NCBI GenBank assembly: GCA_035628645.1
Contig: DASPJL010000018.1
Coordinates: 1-13,568, forward strand
Source: DASPJL01 sp035628645
Lineage (GTDB): Bacteria; Bacteroidota; Bacteroidia; Cytophagales; Cyclobacteriaceae
Length of the DNA: 13,568 bases
Direction: 5' to 3'
Below, piece after piece: positions 1 through 5,704 of the stretch (position 1 is the first letter of the stretch; every line of letters begins with the position of its first letter). The notes under the pieces were generated by a model that worked only from the letters and a program-made list of their open reading frames with translations, was not told the DNA's origin and ran no database searches. The position numbers and the translations under genes are program-made.

Positions 1-298
1 TGGCGGCATTAACCTGCGGAGCTGTCAATGTGAGTAGCCAACAGATATCTTTTGCGGAAACAAAGTGCCAGGTCGGACGAAGCAAATGTGTTCGCAAAAT
101 TTTGCCTTCTGTCAGGTCATTTTCAATGTCGCTGTCTATGAGATGTGGCAAACGTAAACCAAGCGCCCATTTTGTTTGCGCATACTCCTGACCCTGCACC
201 GCACCAAACCATTCAACCATCTCAATAGCCGATTTTATTTTCATATCAGCAAGTTGTTGGTTGATCAGTCTGTATTTGGCGATTTCTGCTAAAGTCAT
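1..298 (-). CDS. Winged-helix DNA-binding protein, YcaQ/AlkX-like (HTH_42 family), N-terminal part
   Basis: The first 99 residues of a gene that runs off the left edge. The start is the ATG at 298; an ATG five bases upstream is closed at once by TGA. The translation has the family's opening pattern: RLINQQLAD, then a conserved block containing EWFGAVQGQEYAQTKWALGLR, then ILRTHLLRPTWHFV and WLLTLTAPQVN. The AVQ and RTHxxRPTWHFV motifs are typical of HTH_42 winged-helix proteins, which include the crosslink-repair glycosylase YcaQ and related DNA glycosylases. A DNA-binding or base-excision role is therefore likely but cannot be confirmed from the N-terminus alone. It starts 23 bases after the stop of the HxlR gene on the same strand, so the two are probably one transcript controlled from the 661-786 region. 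Confidence 0.8.
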   Translation of the reverse strand, partial: MTLAEIAKYRLINQQLADMKIKSAIEMVEWFGAVQGQEYAQTKWALGLRLPHLIDSDIENDLTEGKILRTHLLRPTWHFVSAKDICWLLTLTAPQVNAA

Positions 299-321
299 TG
301 CATTAAAACTGAGTCAACGGG

Positions 322-660
322 TTATTTCCCTATAATTCTTTTGCGGTGGGATAAACCCCAGTAATGCAACTCTTCCAAAACTTTCTCAAGAGACAACCCA
401 TGGGAGGTAATTGAATATTCCACTGTCGGAGGAAACGTATCATAGACATTTCTTTTTACCAACTCATTGGTCTCTAGGTTTTTCAACTCTTTGGATAGAA
501 CCTTATCAGAAATACCGTTTACTTCTTTAGATATTTGTTTAAAACGCTTCGGCCCGGAAGATAAAGCAAACAGAATGAGTAGTTTCCATCTTCCTTCAAG
601 CGCCTCCAGTGCATCTTTTATAGACAGCATGGTTTTAGGACATCCTTCTTGTGTCAGCAT
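322..660 (-). CDS. HxlR-family winged-helix transcriptional regulator
   Basis: A 112-residue protein, full length for HxlR regulators. It opens with a cysteine-containing segment (EGCPKTMLSI, Cys7), followed by ALEGRWKLLILFAL, which is the hallmark GxW block of the family. The recognition helix is SDKVLSKELKNLETNELVKR and the wing contains PPTVEYSIT. The ATG at 660 is preferred over the one at 630 because it retains Cys7. In family members such as YodB and HypR the equivalent cysteine senses thiol-reactive or oxidising compounds; that this one does so is inference. It is divergent from the DoxX-like gene and precedes the YcaQ-like gene by 23 bases. The nested dyad between the divergent genes is its likely binding site, controlling both itself and DoxX. 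Confidence 0.93.
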   Translation of the reverse strand: MLTQEGCPKTMLSIKDALEALEGRWKLLILFALSSGPKRFKQISKEVNGISDKVLSKELKNLETNELVKRNVYDTFPPTVEYSITSHGLSLEKVLEELHYWGLSHRKRIIGK

Positions 661-691
661 TTATTGTTTTTTTATTGTCGTACTTCCCGCG

Positions 692-741
692 ATACTATCC
701 CGTTGGAAAGCGCTTTCCAAAAGGATAGTACTTTCCAACGG
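692..741. promoter_or_regulatory. Nested inverted repeats, probable HxlR operator
   Basis: TACTATCC (693-700) is the inverse of GGATAGTA (723-730). CCGTTGGAAAG (700-710) is the inverse of CTTTCCAACGG (731-741). The centre, TTGGAAAGCGCTTTCCAA (703-720), is a perfect 18-bp palindrome. The block therefore holds two copies of the TACTATCC-type half-site and three of the CTTTCCAA-type half-site. It sits between HxlR and DoxX, and its right end covers the expected -33 region of the DoxX promoter. HxlR regulators usually bind short dyads in their own divergent promoter regions, so autoregulation and repression of DoxX are inferred. Confidence 0.7.
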
Positions 742-756
742 TTAGGCGAATATAAA

Positions 757-764
757 TACATTTG
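757..764 (+). promoter_or_regulatory. Putative -7 promoter element (TACATTTG) for the DoxX-like gene
   Basis: TACATTTG matches the Bacteroidota primary-sigma -7 consensus TAnnTTTG exactly. It lies 22 bases before the ATG at 787. No exact TTTG occurs at the -33 position; the nearest candidate is TTTC at 732-735, 21 bases upstream and inside the operator dyad. Confidence 0.55.
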
Positions 765-786
765 TCCTTCAAAAAAAGTATTTAAA

Positions 787-1161
787 ATGACAACAAAAGC
801 ACTACACTATGCCCTTTGGGTAGCACAGATCCTTGTATGTCTCACTTTACTATGGGCAGGCAGCAAAAAGATTTTTTATCCTGGTGAAGTATTATCCGCA
901 GAATGGCCCTGGACAGGAGAGGTGTCATCTTTATTCGTAAAGCTTACCGGCGTTCTGGACTGGACAGGCGCAATCGGAATAATAGTACCTACCTTGATTC
1001 CTTCTTTTCGAAAACTTACCGTTGTTGCTGCCATTGGCATAATTGCACTTATGGTCTCTGCTATTGTCTTTCATATCCTAAGAGGCGAGGTGTCCGTAAT
1101 AGGAGTAAATATATTTTTCTCAGTGATTGTTTCATTTATAGCCTGGGGAAGGGGCAAATGA
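787..1161 (+). CDS. DoxX-like small integral membrane protein
   Basis: A 124-residue protein with about four hydrophobic helices: roughly residues 5-24, 46-64, 70-92 and 96-120. It shows the DoxX-family traits of an early LLWAGSKKI segment after the first helix and a G-rich second helix (TGVLDWTGAIGIIVPTL). The frame is open further upstream to 649, but that extension would translate the operator and promoter and is not family-like, so the ATG at 787 is chosen. DoxX-like proteins sit in the inner membrane. Some members associate with thiol or superoxide detoxification, but most have no assigned reaction. The divergent HxlR neighbour suggests induction by electrophile or redox stress, which is inference. 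The stop faces nhaA tail to tail with a 43-bp gap. Confidence 0.82.
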   Translation: MTTKALHYALWVAQILVCLTLLWAGSKKIFYPGEVLSAEWPWTGEVSSLFVKLTGVLDWTGAIGIIVPTLIPSFRKLTVVAAIGIIALMVSAIVFHILRGEVSVIGVNIFFSVIVSFIAWGRGK

Positions 1162-1204
1162 ATTAGTGCGGGCTCAATAATTATCAAGTGTACTCTTTGT
1201 TCCA

Positions 1205-2368
1205 TTAACGTCTACTGATTAATTTCAAGAGAGTATAACCAGCGATTCCTGCCAATAACGAAGTAATCAAAATAACAAATTTTGCTTCCGTTTGAAGTTG
1301 TTGGTCCTGGTAGGATAACATGGCAATGAATATGGACATTGTGAATCCAATCCCTCCCAATACACCTAATCCTACTATTTGGATCCATTTGGTATTGGCA
1401 GGCAAGGCGCTTAAACCTGTTTTAACTGATACCCACGACATTATAAAAATTCCTAAAGGCTTTCCTATCAGAAGACCAAAGAATATCCCAAAGCCCATGT
1501 TGCTGAATAAACCGTCAATCATTCCGGGCTCTAAAGCTATATTGGTATTTGCTAAAGCAAAAATGGGCATAATAAGGAAGTTTACCGGTTTAGTTAAAAA
1601 ATGCTCTAGCTTTTCGAGTGGTGATTCTGTTGCATCGGGAGTGGTGGGTACGGTTAAAGCCGTAAGTACCCCTGCAATGGTAGCATGTATGCCCGAATGA
1701 TGAACAAAGTACCACATTACTATTCCCGGAAGAATATAAAACCAGATATTCATTACCTTTAGGCGGTTAAAAACGATCAATAATGCCATTATGCCCGCAG
1801 TGTAGAATAAGTAATTGCTGTGGATGTCGGAAGAATAAAAAAGAGCAATTACAAGAATGGCTCCCAGGTCATCAACAATGGCTAAAGCCGTTAAAAATAT
1901 CTTGAGGGCAGTGGGCACTTTGTCTCCCAATAAGGACAATATTGCAATAGCAAATGCAATATCTGTAGCCATAGGGATACCCCATCCGTTTGCAGTAGGC
2001 GTGTTGTTGTTAAACAATGCAAAGATCAAGGCAGGAACAACAATTCCACCGATGGCAGCAAATACAGGAAGAGATGCTTGTTTAAAAGACGACAACTCGC
2101 CTTCAACTAATTCTCTCTTGATTTCAAGCCCCACCAGCAAAAAGAAAATGGCCATCAACCCATCATTGATCCATAGAAGAACGGAATATCTTAAGTTTAT
2201 GCCTCCAATGTTTTTTCCTATCTCAGTGCTGAGCAAGGAGGAAAAAGCTTCTCCAAACGTTGAATTGGCTATTGTCAGACTAATAGCAACACATATTATC
2301 AGAATTATCCCACCTGCTGATTTTGACGCAAAAAAAACTTTAAAAGAGTTTAAGTTGATATTAGTCAT
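1205..2368 (-). CDS. nhaA: Na+/H+ antiporter NhaA
   Basis: A 387-residue inner-membrane antiporter that exports Na+ or Li+ in exchange for periplasmic H+, controlling pH and salt tolerance. The length is normal and about 12 membrane helices are visible. Signature positions are present: the ATDIAFA segment with Asp136, the pair Asp166-Asp167 in IVDDLGAI (the ion-binding aspartates), His228 in SGIHATIAG (pH response region in E. coli NhaA), and Lys303 in LIGKPLGI. The NDGLMAIFFLLVGLEIKRE segment near residues 68-86 is also typical. It is a single-gene unit with a promoter at 2417-2448 and faces DoxX on its 3' side. Nothing is missing or truncated. Confidence 0.97.
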   Translation of the reverse strand: MTNINLNSFKVFFASKSAGGIILIICVAISLTIANSTFGEAFSSLLSTEIGKNIGGINLRYSVLLWINDGLMAIFFLLVGLEIKRELVEGELSSFKQASLPVFAAIGGIVVPALIFALFNNNTPTANGWGIPMATDIAFAIAILSLLGDKVPTALKIFLTALAIVDDLGAILVIALFYSSDIHSNYLFYTAGIMALLIVFNRLKVMNIWFYILPGIVMWYFVHHSGIHATIAGVLTALTVPTTPDATESPLEKLEHFLTKPVNFLIMPIFALANTNIALEPGMIDGLFSNMGFGIFFGLLIGKPLGIFIMSWVSVKTGLSALPANTKWIQIVGLGVLGGIGFTMSIFIAMLSYQDQQLQTEAKFVILITSLLAGIAGYTLLKLISRR

Positions 2369-2416
2369 TGAAAAATTTTAGATTCAGAAGTAAAAAATAA
2401 TTACGGTTAAACGGCC

Positions 2417-2448
2417 CAAAGTTATCCCTTACTATTTAAATAAGGCAA
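2417..2448 (-). promoter_or_regulatory. Putative nhaA promoter
   Basis: Read on the minus strand, TAACTTTG (2424-2417) is an exact match to the Bacteroidota -7 motif TAnnTTTG. A TTG (2448-2446) lies 21 bases upstream, within the accepted spacing for the -33 element. Transcription would start near 2413, giving a ~45-base leader before the ATG at 2368. Confidence 0.65.
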
Positions 2449-2455
2449 GGGATAA
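2422..2455. promoter_or_regulatory. Inverted repeat spanning the nhaA promoter, possible operator
   Basis: TTATCCCTT (2422-2430) and AAGGGATAA (2447-2455) are perfect 9-bp inverse arms separated by 16 bases. One arm covers part of the -7 box and the other the -33 TTG. A nested alternative pairing, CCTTA (2427-2431) with TAAGG (2441-2445), lies inside. This placement suits a repressor or a dimeric regulator, but no regulator is identified. Confidence 0.5.
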
Positions 2456-2478
2456 AGAAAAAAGCAAAAGTCAAACGT

Positions 2479-2493
2479 ACTCCTGGCAGGAGT
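2479..2493. repeat. Short palindrome upstream of nhaA
   Basis: ACTCCTG-G-CAGGAGT has two perfect 7-bp arms around one central base. It lies ~30 bases upstream of the nhaA -33 element in a region without genes. It could be an upstream protein-binding site; it has too short a loop to be a good RNA hairpin unless the central pairs open. Confidence 0.35.
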
Positions 2494-2621
2494 TAGAGGA
2501 ACTTAATTATTCATAAGAGCATCAATTTGCAATGTTTAACTTCAGCTAATTTTATTTTAACTATCTTACTATAAACAAATTTATTTCAAAGACCTTTTTC
2601 TATATTTTCATTGAAAGGAAG

Positions 2622-2722
2622 GGGAATTATGAATAGAGAACAAGGAATACCGAATTCCGAAGTAAAGCCAGATTTAACTCTCCTTCAATTTTTCAAAATT
2701 CCTTGTTCGATATTCGAAGTTT
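2622..2722. repeat. Decayed ~100-bp intergenic palindromic repeat (Bacteroidota interspersed type)
   Basis: GAACAAGGAAT (2638-2648) and ATTCCTTGTTC (2698-2708) are perfect 11-bp inverse arms. Inside them GAAnnnnGAAG-type sequence recurs in inverse orientation with mismatches (near 2652-2662 and 2680-2697), and outside them the symmetry continues weakly (GAATAGA against the inverse of GATATTC). Strings such as CCGAATTCCGAAG and TTCGATATTCGAAG are, from memory, characteristic of short interspersed repeats between genes in many Bacteroidota genomes. A short frame (ATG at 2629, TGA at about 2754) crosses it and is best seen as a by-product. The remainder of the 2369-2760 gap, apart from the sites listed separately, is AT-rich with nothing recognisable. 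Confidence 0.6.
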
Positions 2723-2760
2723 GTATTATTCCTAAGCGGACAGAAAGCTTTTGATCGCTT

Positions 2761-3486
2761 TTACATATCAGGCTTCTTGCGTGAAATCAAAATATTTTCA
2801 ACAACATATTTGTGATTGGTACTGGTCGCTCCTGAATGTCTGAACGAAAGCATCGGGTTAGCAGGATTTGAAAAGTGCAATGGGTTGGTTACAATCATTG
2901 GCTTATCTGTTGCGGTGATATTACCGCTGCTTTTGAAGACCGTCACGTTGTATTTGAGGTCCGAGAACATGCAGGTAAAGACAATAGTATGGTTTCCAGT
3001 TCCTACATTTCCGATAACATCCGTATAATCGTCTAACACATCAGAGGCCAATCCTAATTCTCCATCAGGTTTAATCCGCATTCTGGCTATGATATGAGCA
3101 TGACCATCCGTAACGTCTATCAGTACATTTCCATTTGGAGAGACATTGGATGCAGTGAAAGTAAACCATATGGTTTCCGCAAGATTTGTGTTTATCCCTT
3201 TGAAGCTAACCCACTTATCCGAAGGGCTTATATCACCAGATAAAGGTGAATTAACAAAATGTAATGCCTTCTCCCCAGCCGTCGTGGAGTTTTTTACCAC
3301 CAGCATAGGTTGAAGGGCAGGATTAAACTGGATCACGTCGCCTGAGGGCTCACCTTGTAGGTTTGTCGCGGGCGGACTATCAACGGCATCACTTTCAAAT
3401 GAAGCTCTTAAAATCGCTGTGGATTTACATGAACAGAAAGCAAAAAGTACAGTAATGGCTAAAAAATAAACGGTCTGGTTTTTCAT
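2761..3486 (-). CDS. Predicted lipoprotein of unknown function
   Basis: A 241-residue exported protein. Residues 1-20 form a lipoprotein signal: MKNQ, a hydrophobic stretch YFLAITVLFAF, then CSCKS with Cys20 as the likely lipidated residue. The mature part has alternating hydrophobic/polar strands and repeated 'WVSFKG', 'IWFTFTASN', 'HIIARMRIKPDGELGL' and 'HTIVFTCMF' type segments, which resemble a beta-sandwich of the lectin/glucanase kind (LamG-like). No catalytic motif was recognised, so the fold is an inference and function is open. It is not part of a SusC/SusD pair. It stands alone between nhaA and the CHASE3/GAF gene on the same strand, with a 263-bp gap upstream that holds a dyad at 3515-3539. 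Confidence 0.82.
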   Translation of the reverse strand: MKNQTVYFLAITVLFAFCSCKSTAILRASFESDAVDSPPATNLQGEPSGDVIQFNPALQPMLVVKNSTTAGEKALHFVNSPLSGDISPSDKWVSFKGINTNLAETIWFTFTASNVSPNGNVLIDVTDGHAHIIARMRIKPDGELGLASDVLDDYTDVIGNVGTGNHTIVFTCMFSDLKYNVTVFKSSGNITATDKPMIVTNPLHFSNPANPMLSFRHSGATSTNHKYVVENILISRKKPDM

Positions 3487-3514
3487 TTGGGTTGAAGATT
3501 TAGGGTGAAAAAAT

Positions 3515-3539
3515 TAAGTCATATAAAATTGATGACTTA
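3515..3539. promoter_or_regulatory. Inverted repeat upstream of the lipoprotein gene
   Basis: TAAGTCAT (3515-3522) and ATGACTTA (3532-3539) are perfect 8-bp inverse arms with a 9-base AT-rich spacer, centred ~41 bases upstream of the ATG at 3486. The position suits an operator in the promoter or a leader hairpin. No convincing TAnnTTTG motif is seen here; TAATTTTT immediately after it on the minus strand is a seven-of-eight match. Confidence 0.4.
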
Positions 3540-3629
3540 CCAGCTTTTTAGTAACCTTCTTTCAAACCTGTTTTCTTAAAAGGGATGAAATTAACCGCTG
3601 GGTTTACAAAGAATTTTAACGAAGGGCAC

Positions 3630-3658
3630 CAGAAATTTGCAATTTGATTTCTGCAAAT
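3630..3658. repeat. Two overlapping alternative hairpins
   Basis: CAGAAAT (3630-3636) pairs with ATTTCTG (3647-3653), and ATTTGCA (3635-3641) pairs with TGCAAAT (3652-3658). The two stems are mutually exclusive. They lie between the 3' end of the CHASE3/GAF gene and the start of the lipoprotein gene. There is no GC-rich stem followed by a T-run, so a standard terminator is not supported. Confidence 0.3.
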
Positions 3659-3749
3659 AATCTAGAACTTCCTCTGACAGTATATAAAATTAACTACGGA
3701 TTGTACGAAGAATCTGGAAGTTCCTGACAAATCTCCTCGAACCTCGCAC

Positions 3750-5321
3750 CTAACTTCCTGATTGTGCTATACGACTTTCCAGCTCCTGTTCCTTTCGCCT
3801 CATTTCTTCCTGTGTTGCTTCCATCTCTTCCATATTCTGACGAAGCTCTTCTTCCTGAGCTTTTAATTGTTCAGTCTGTGATTTAAATTGATTTAATAAA
3901 TGATGGGTTTTTTCACTATTTTCCGCATTTGCTACAGCAGAGGCAATTATTTCTCCCGCTCTTTCCGCAAAGTTAATTTCTGTCTCCGAGAATTTATGGA
4001 AGGAAGCAATTTCTACTATGGCTTTTACTTCATCATTGAATTTCATAGGTACAATAAGAAGACAACTAGGTGATGTCTCGCCCAATCCGGAGTTTATGTA
4101 AGTATACCCATCAGGCAATTTAGTAATCATCGTAGTTTCTCCCTCTAAAAAAGCTTGTCCTAAAATTCCCTCGCCTAATTCAATACTTTTCTCCAAAAAC
4201 TTCTTCTTGTTTAGCGCATAGCAGGAAATCATATTAAGTTTTTTATCCCCGGATTCGTCTTCCTGAAGTATAAAGAAGCTTCCTTGTTCAGATTGCAGAT
4301 ATTTGACCAAAAACAGCAAACAATTGTCTCCAAGCTCTTTCAGGTTATTCTGATTGTTACGGATAATGTCTGAAAACTGCGCCAAACCTTCTGTTAACCA
4401 AATTCTTTTTTCATCTTCTTGTTTCACTTTCTTCATTTGTTCGCGCATTTGAATAAGTTTTCCCACAAGATTACTTTTGTTTAAGGAATCATTGCTCTCA
4501 TTGAGCTCCTCCCAGTTTACCGAATAGTTTCCTTCGGAGATCTGAGTAACAAAGTCTGAAGCTTTTTGCAGATTTTGAATAGAGCTTTCTAGAATTTCTT
4601 TCGCATTTTCCTGTTTTTCGTTTCCAGGATTAAATAAAAACCGCCTGTTGTTTTCTTCAAGATTTATAAGCAATGCTTTTCTGGTAGTTTCCTGATTTTT
4701 CAGCTTGATTAAAAGCATTGTAAGCGTAGGAATCCCAAGAATGATCATCAGGGTTTGCACCAGGGAGTTTCGAAAGATAGCTGCCTGATAACTTGCTTCG
4801 GCCTCTTTATTTATCTTTTCTTCGTAGGCATATAGCCGGTCTGCAAATTTTTTATATGTTTCCCAGAAGTATTTTCCATAATCATGTCGCATAAAGGCGA
4901 TAAATTCCTCTCTTTTATTCTCTTTCAGGTAATTATACATTTTTTCATATCTCTCTATATAATCTTCCATTCCTTTTTTCACTTCATTATAATTTTCAGG
5001 ATCAGAATAGCCCTGAACTTTCAAAAGCTCATCCAGCTTCGAAAAGGCCAACCGATTACCCTCTTTTGCAGCGTCAATTTTATAAAAGAAGAATTGATCT
5101 TCAGGAATGATGGCGAAACCTCTCAGGCTCACGTCCATTTGCCGAATATTGGTATAAGTATCTTCCGTGGCTTTTTTCACAGCCTCCGATTGATCTTTAA
5201 TTCTAAGGGCTTTTTCCATTATCCGTTCATTATAGAAAGACAATCCTCCACTCAAAAGGATAAGAATGCCGATGATTATAATTCCAAGATTGATGAAATT
5301 CTTTTCAATAAAGGTCTTCAT
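3750..5321 (-). CDS. Membrane sensor protein: CHASE3-like periplasmic domain, HAMP-like linker, GAF domain, coiled-coil tail
   Basis: A 523-residue protein. TM1 is about residues 11-29, a helical CHASE3-like sensing region spans ~30-180 (with TNIRQMDVSLRGFAI typical of that domain), and TM2 is ~184-206. A HAMP-like linker follows at ~245-300 (VTQISEGNYSVNW; LVGKLIQMREQMK). A GAF domain occupies ~325-465 (QGSFFIL, LGEGILGQAF, IVPMKFNDEVKAIVEIAS). A Glu/Gln-rich coiled coil (EEMEATQEEMRRKEQELE) ends the protein. There is no histidine kinase, cyclase or methyl-accepting output. Bacteroidota relatives often carry a PAS domain after this coiled coil, so the tail may be truncated. The ATG at 5321 is chosen because it opens directly into TM1; the frame is open to a TTG at 5396 that adds a non-membrane stretch. 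It probably passes its signal through a partner kinase not present in this window. Confidence 0.85.
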   Translation of the reverse strand: MKTFIEKNFINLGIIIIGILILLSGGLSFYNERIMEKALRIKDQSEAVKKATEDTYTNIRQMDVSLRGFAIIPEDQFFFYKIDAAKEGNRLAFSKLDELLKVQGYSDPENYNEVKKGMEDYIERYEKMYNYLKENKREEFIAFMRHDYGKYFWETYKKFADRLYAYEEKINKEAEASYQAAIFRNSLVQTLMIILGIPTLTMLLIKLKNQETTRKALLINLEENNRRFLFNPGNEKQENAKEILESSIQNLQKASDFVTQISEGNYSVNWEELNESNDSLNKSNLVGKLIQMREQMKKVKQEDEKRIWLTEGLAQFSDIIRNNQNNLKELGDNCLLFLVKYLQSEQGSFFILQEDESGDKKLNMISCYALNKKKFLEKSIELGEGILGQAFLEGETTMITKLPDGYTYINSGLGETSPSCLLIVPMKFNDEVKAIVEIASFHKFSETEINFAERAGEIIASAVANAENSEKTHHLLNQFKSQTEQLKAQEEELRQNMEEMEATQEEMRRKEQELESRIAQSGS

Positions 5322-5392
5322 TGTTTTAATTTTAAAAAAAGTAATAATTAAAGTGTTGTAGGAAAAAGTTTGTGCTTCTAACTGATTAATAT

Positions 5393-5428
5393 TCAAATTA
5401 AAAGAAGGTGAATTTCTTGAATTTTCAT
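5393..5428 (-). CDS. Possible leader peptide (11 codons) upstream of the CHASE3/GAF gene
   Basis: Reads MKIQEIHLLLI then TGA. It is preceded by a textbook Shine-Dalgarno (AAAGGAGGAT, about 5431-5445 on the minus strand) with good spacing, which is striking because the large genes here lack one. It ends 71 bases before the ATG at 5321 and is in a different frame. It could be a regulatory uORF, or mark an ancestral start separated from the gene by a frameshift. No attenuator hairpin was found. Confidence 0.25.
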   Translation of the reverse strand: MKIQEIHLLLI

Positions 5429-5704
5429 TTAAAATCCTCCTTTATTTTAGCAAAAACATACAAGAATAGGAGCAATATGGATTCTGTCTTTTTTCTTCCG
5501 CTGAATCTATATTTTGACGGGGAAAAACACAATCCTTCTTATATCACCTGGAAATAAATGGAAGAAGATAGTAATGATTTAATTTGTTCTCATTCTTTTC
5601 AATGTTTCTTCTGTCATCCCTTTAGGCAAGACCATTTACAACAAAATTTCAAAAATGAAGTAAACCCATTATCGGCCTTAATACAAGGCGGAAATTAAAA
5701 GCCT
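5397..5704. other. Divergent intergenic region between the CHASE3/GAF gene and ligD
   Basis: About 308 AT-rich bases must hold promoters for both divergent genes. Weak candidates are TATGTTTT (5460-5453, minus) and TTAATTTG (5579-5586, plus), each a seven-of-eight match to TAnnTTTG without a good -33 partner. A small hairpin, GCCTT-AATAC-AAGGC (5675-5689), lies 15 bases before the ligD ATG and might affect its translation. A 26-codon plus-strand frame at 5477-5557 has an AGGAG ahead of it but no recognisable product. No trace of a phosphoesterase domain for LigD was found here. Confidence 0.4.

Noticed and set aside
649..786. Upstream extension of the DoxX frame
   Set aside because: It would translate the operator and promoter; the 124-residue version from 787 matches the family.
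1857..2381. Long open frame on the plus strand opposite nhaA, and a smaller one at 1320-1700
   Set aside because: They are antisense to a clear nhaA, and their sequences are low-complexity mirrors of the transporter helices with no homology signal.
2369..2460. Li+/Na+-type riboswitch ahead of nhaA
   Set aside because: The predicted leader is only ~45 bases and the strongest dyad lies over the promoter, not within the transcript; known nhaA leader motifs are not recognisable.
2629..2754. Short plus-strand frame with a purine-rich site upstream
   Set aside because: It lies within the palindromic repeat and reads like the chance products often annotated from such repeats.
4884..5351. Plus-strand open frame opposite the CHASE3/GAF gene
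   Set aside because: Antisense shadow rich in F/I/S from the lysine/glutamate-rich gene; no start signal or family.
5477..5557. 26-codon plus-strand frame with AGGAG upstream
   Set aside because: No family, no conservation evidence, in a promoter region.
5397..5704. Remnant of the LigD phosphoesterase domain upstream of ligD
   Set aside because: No frame shows the His-rich phosphoesterase motifs; the domain is simply absent.
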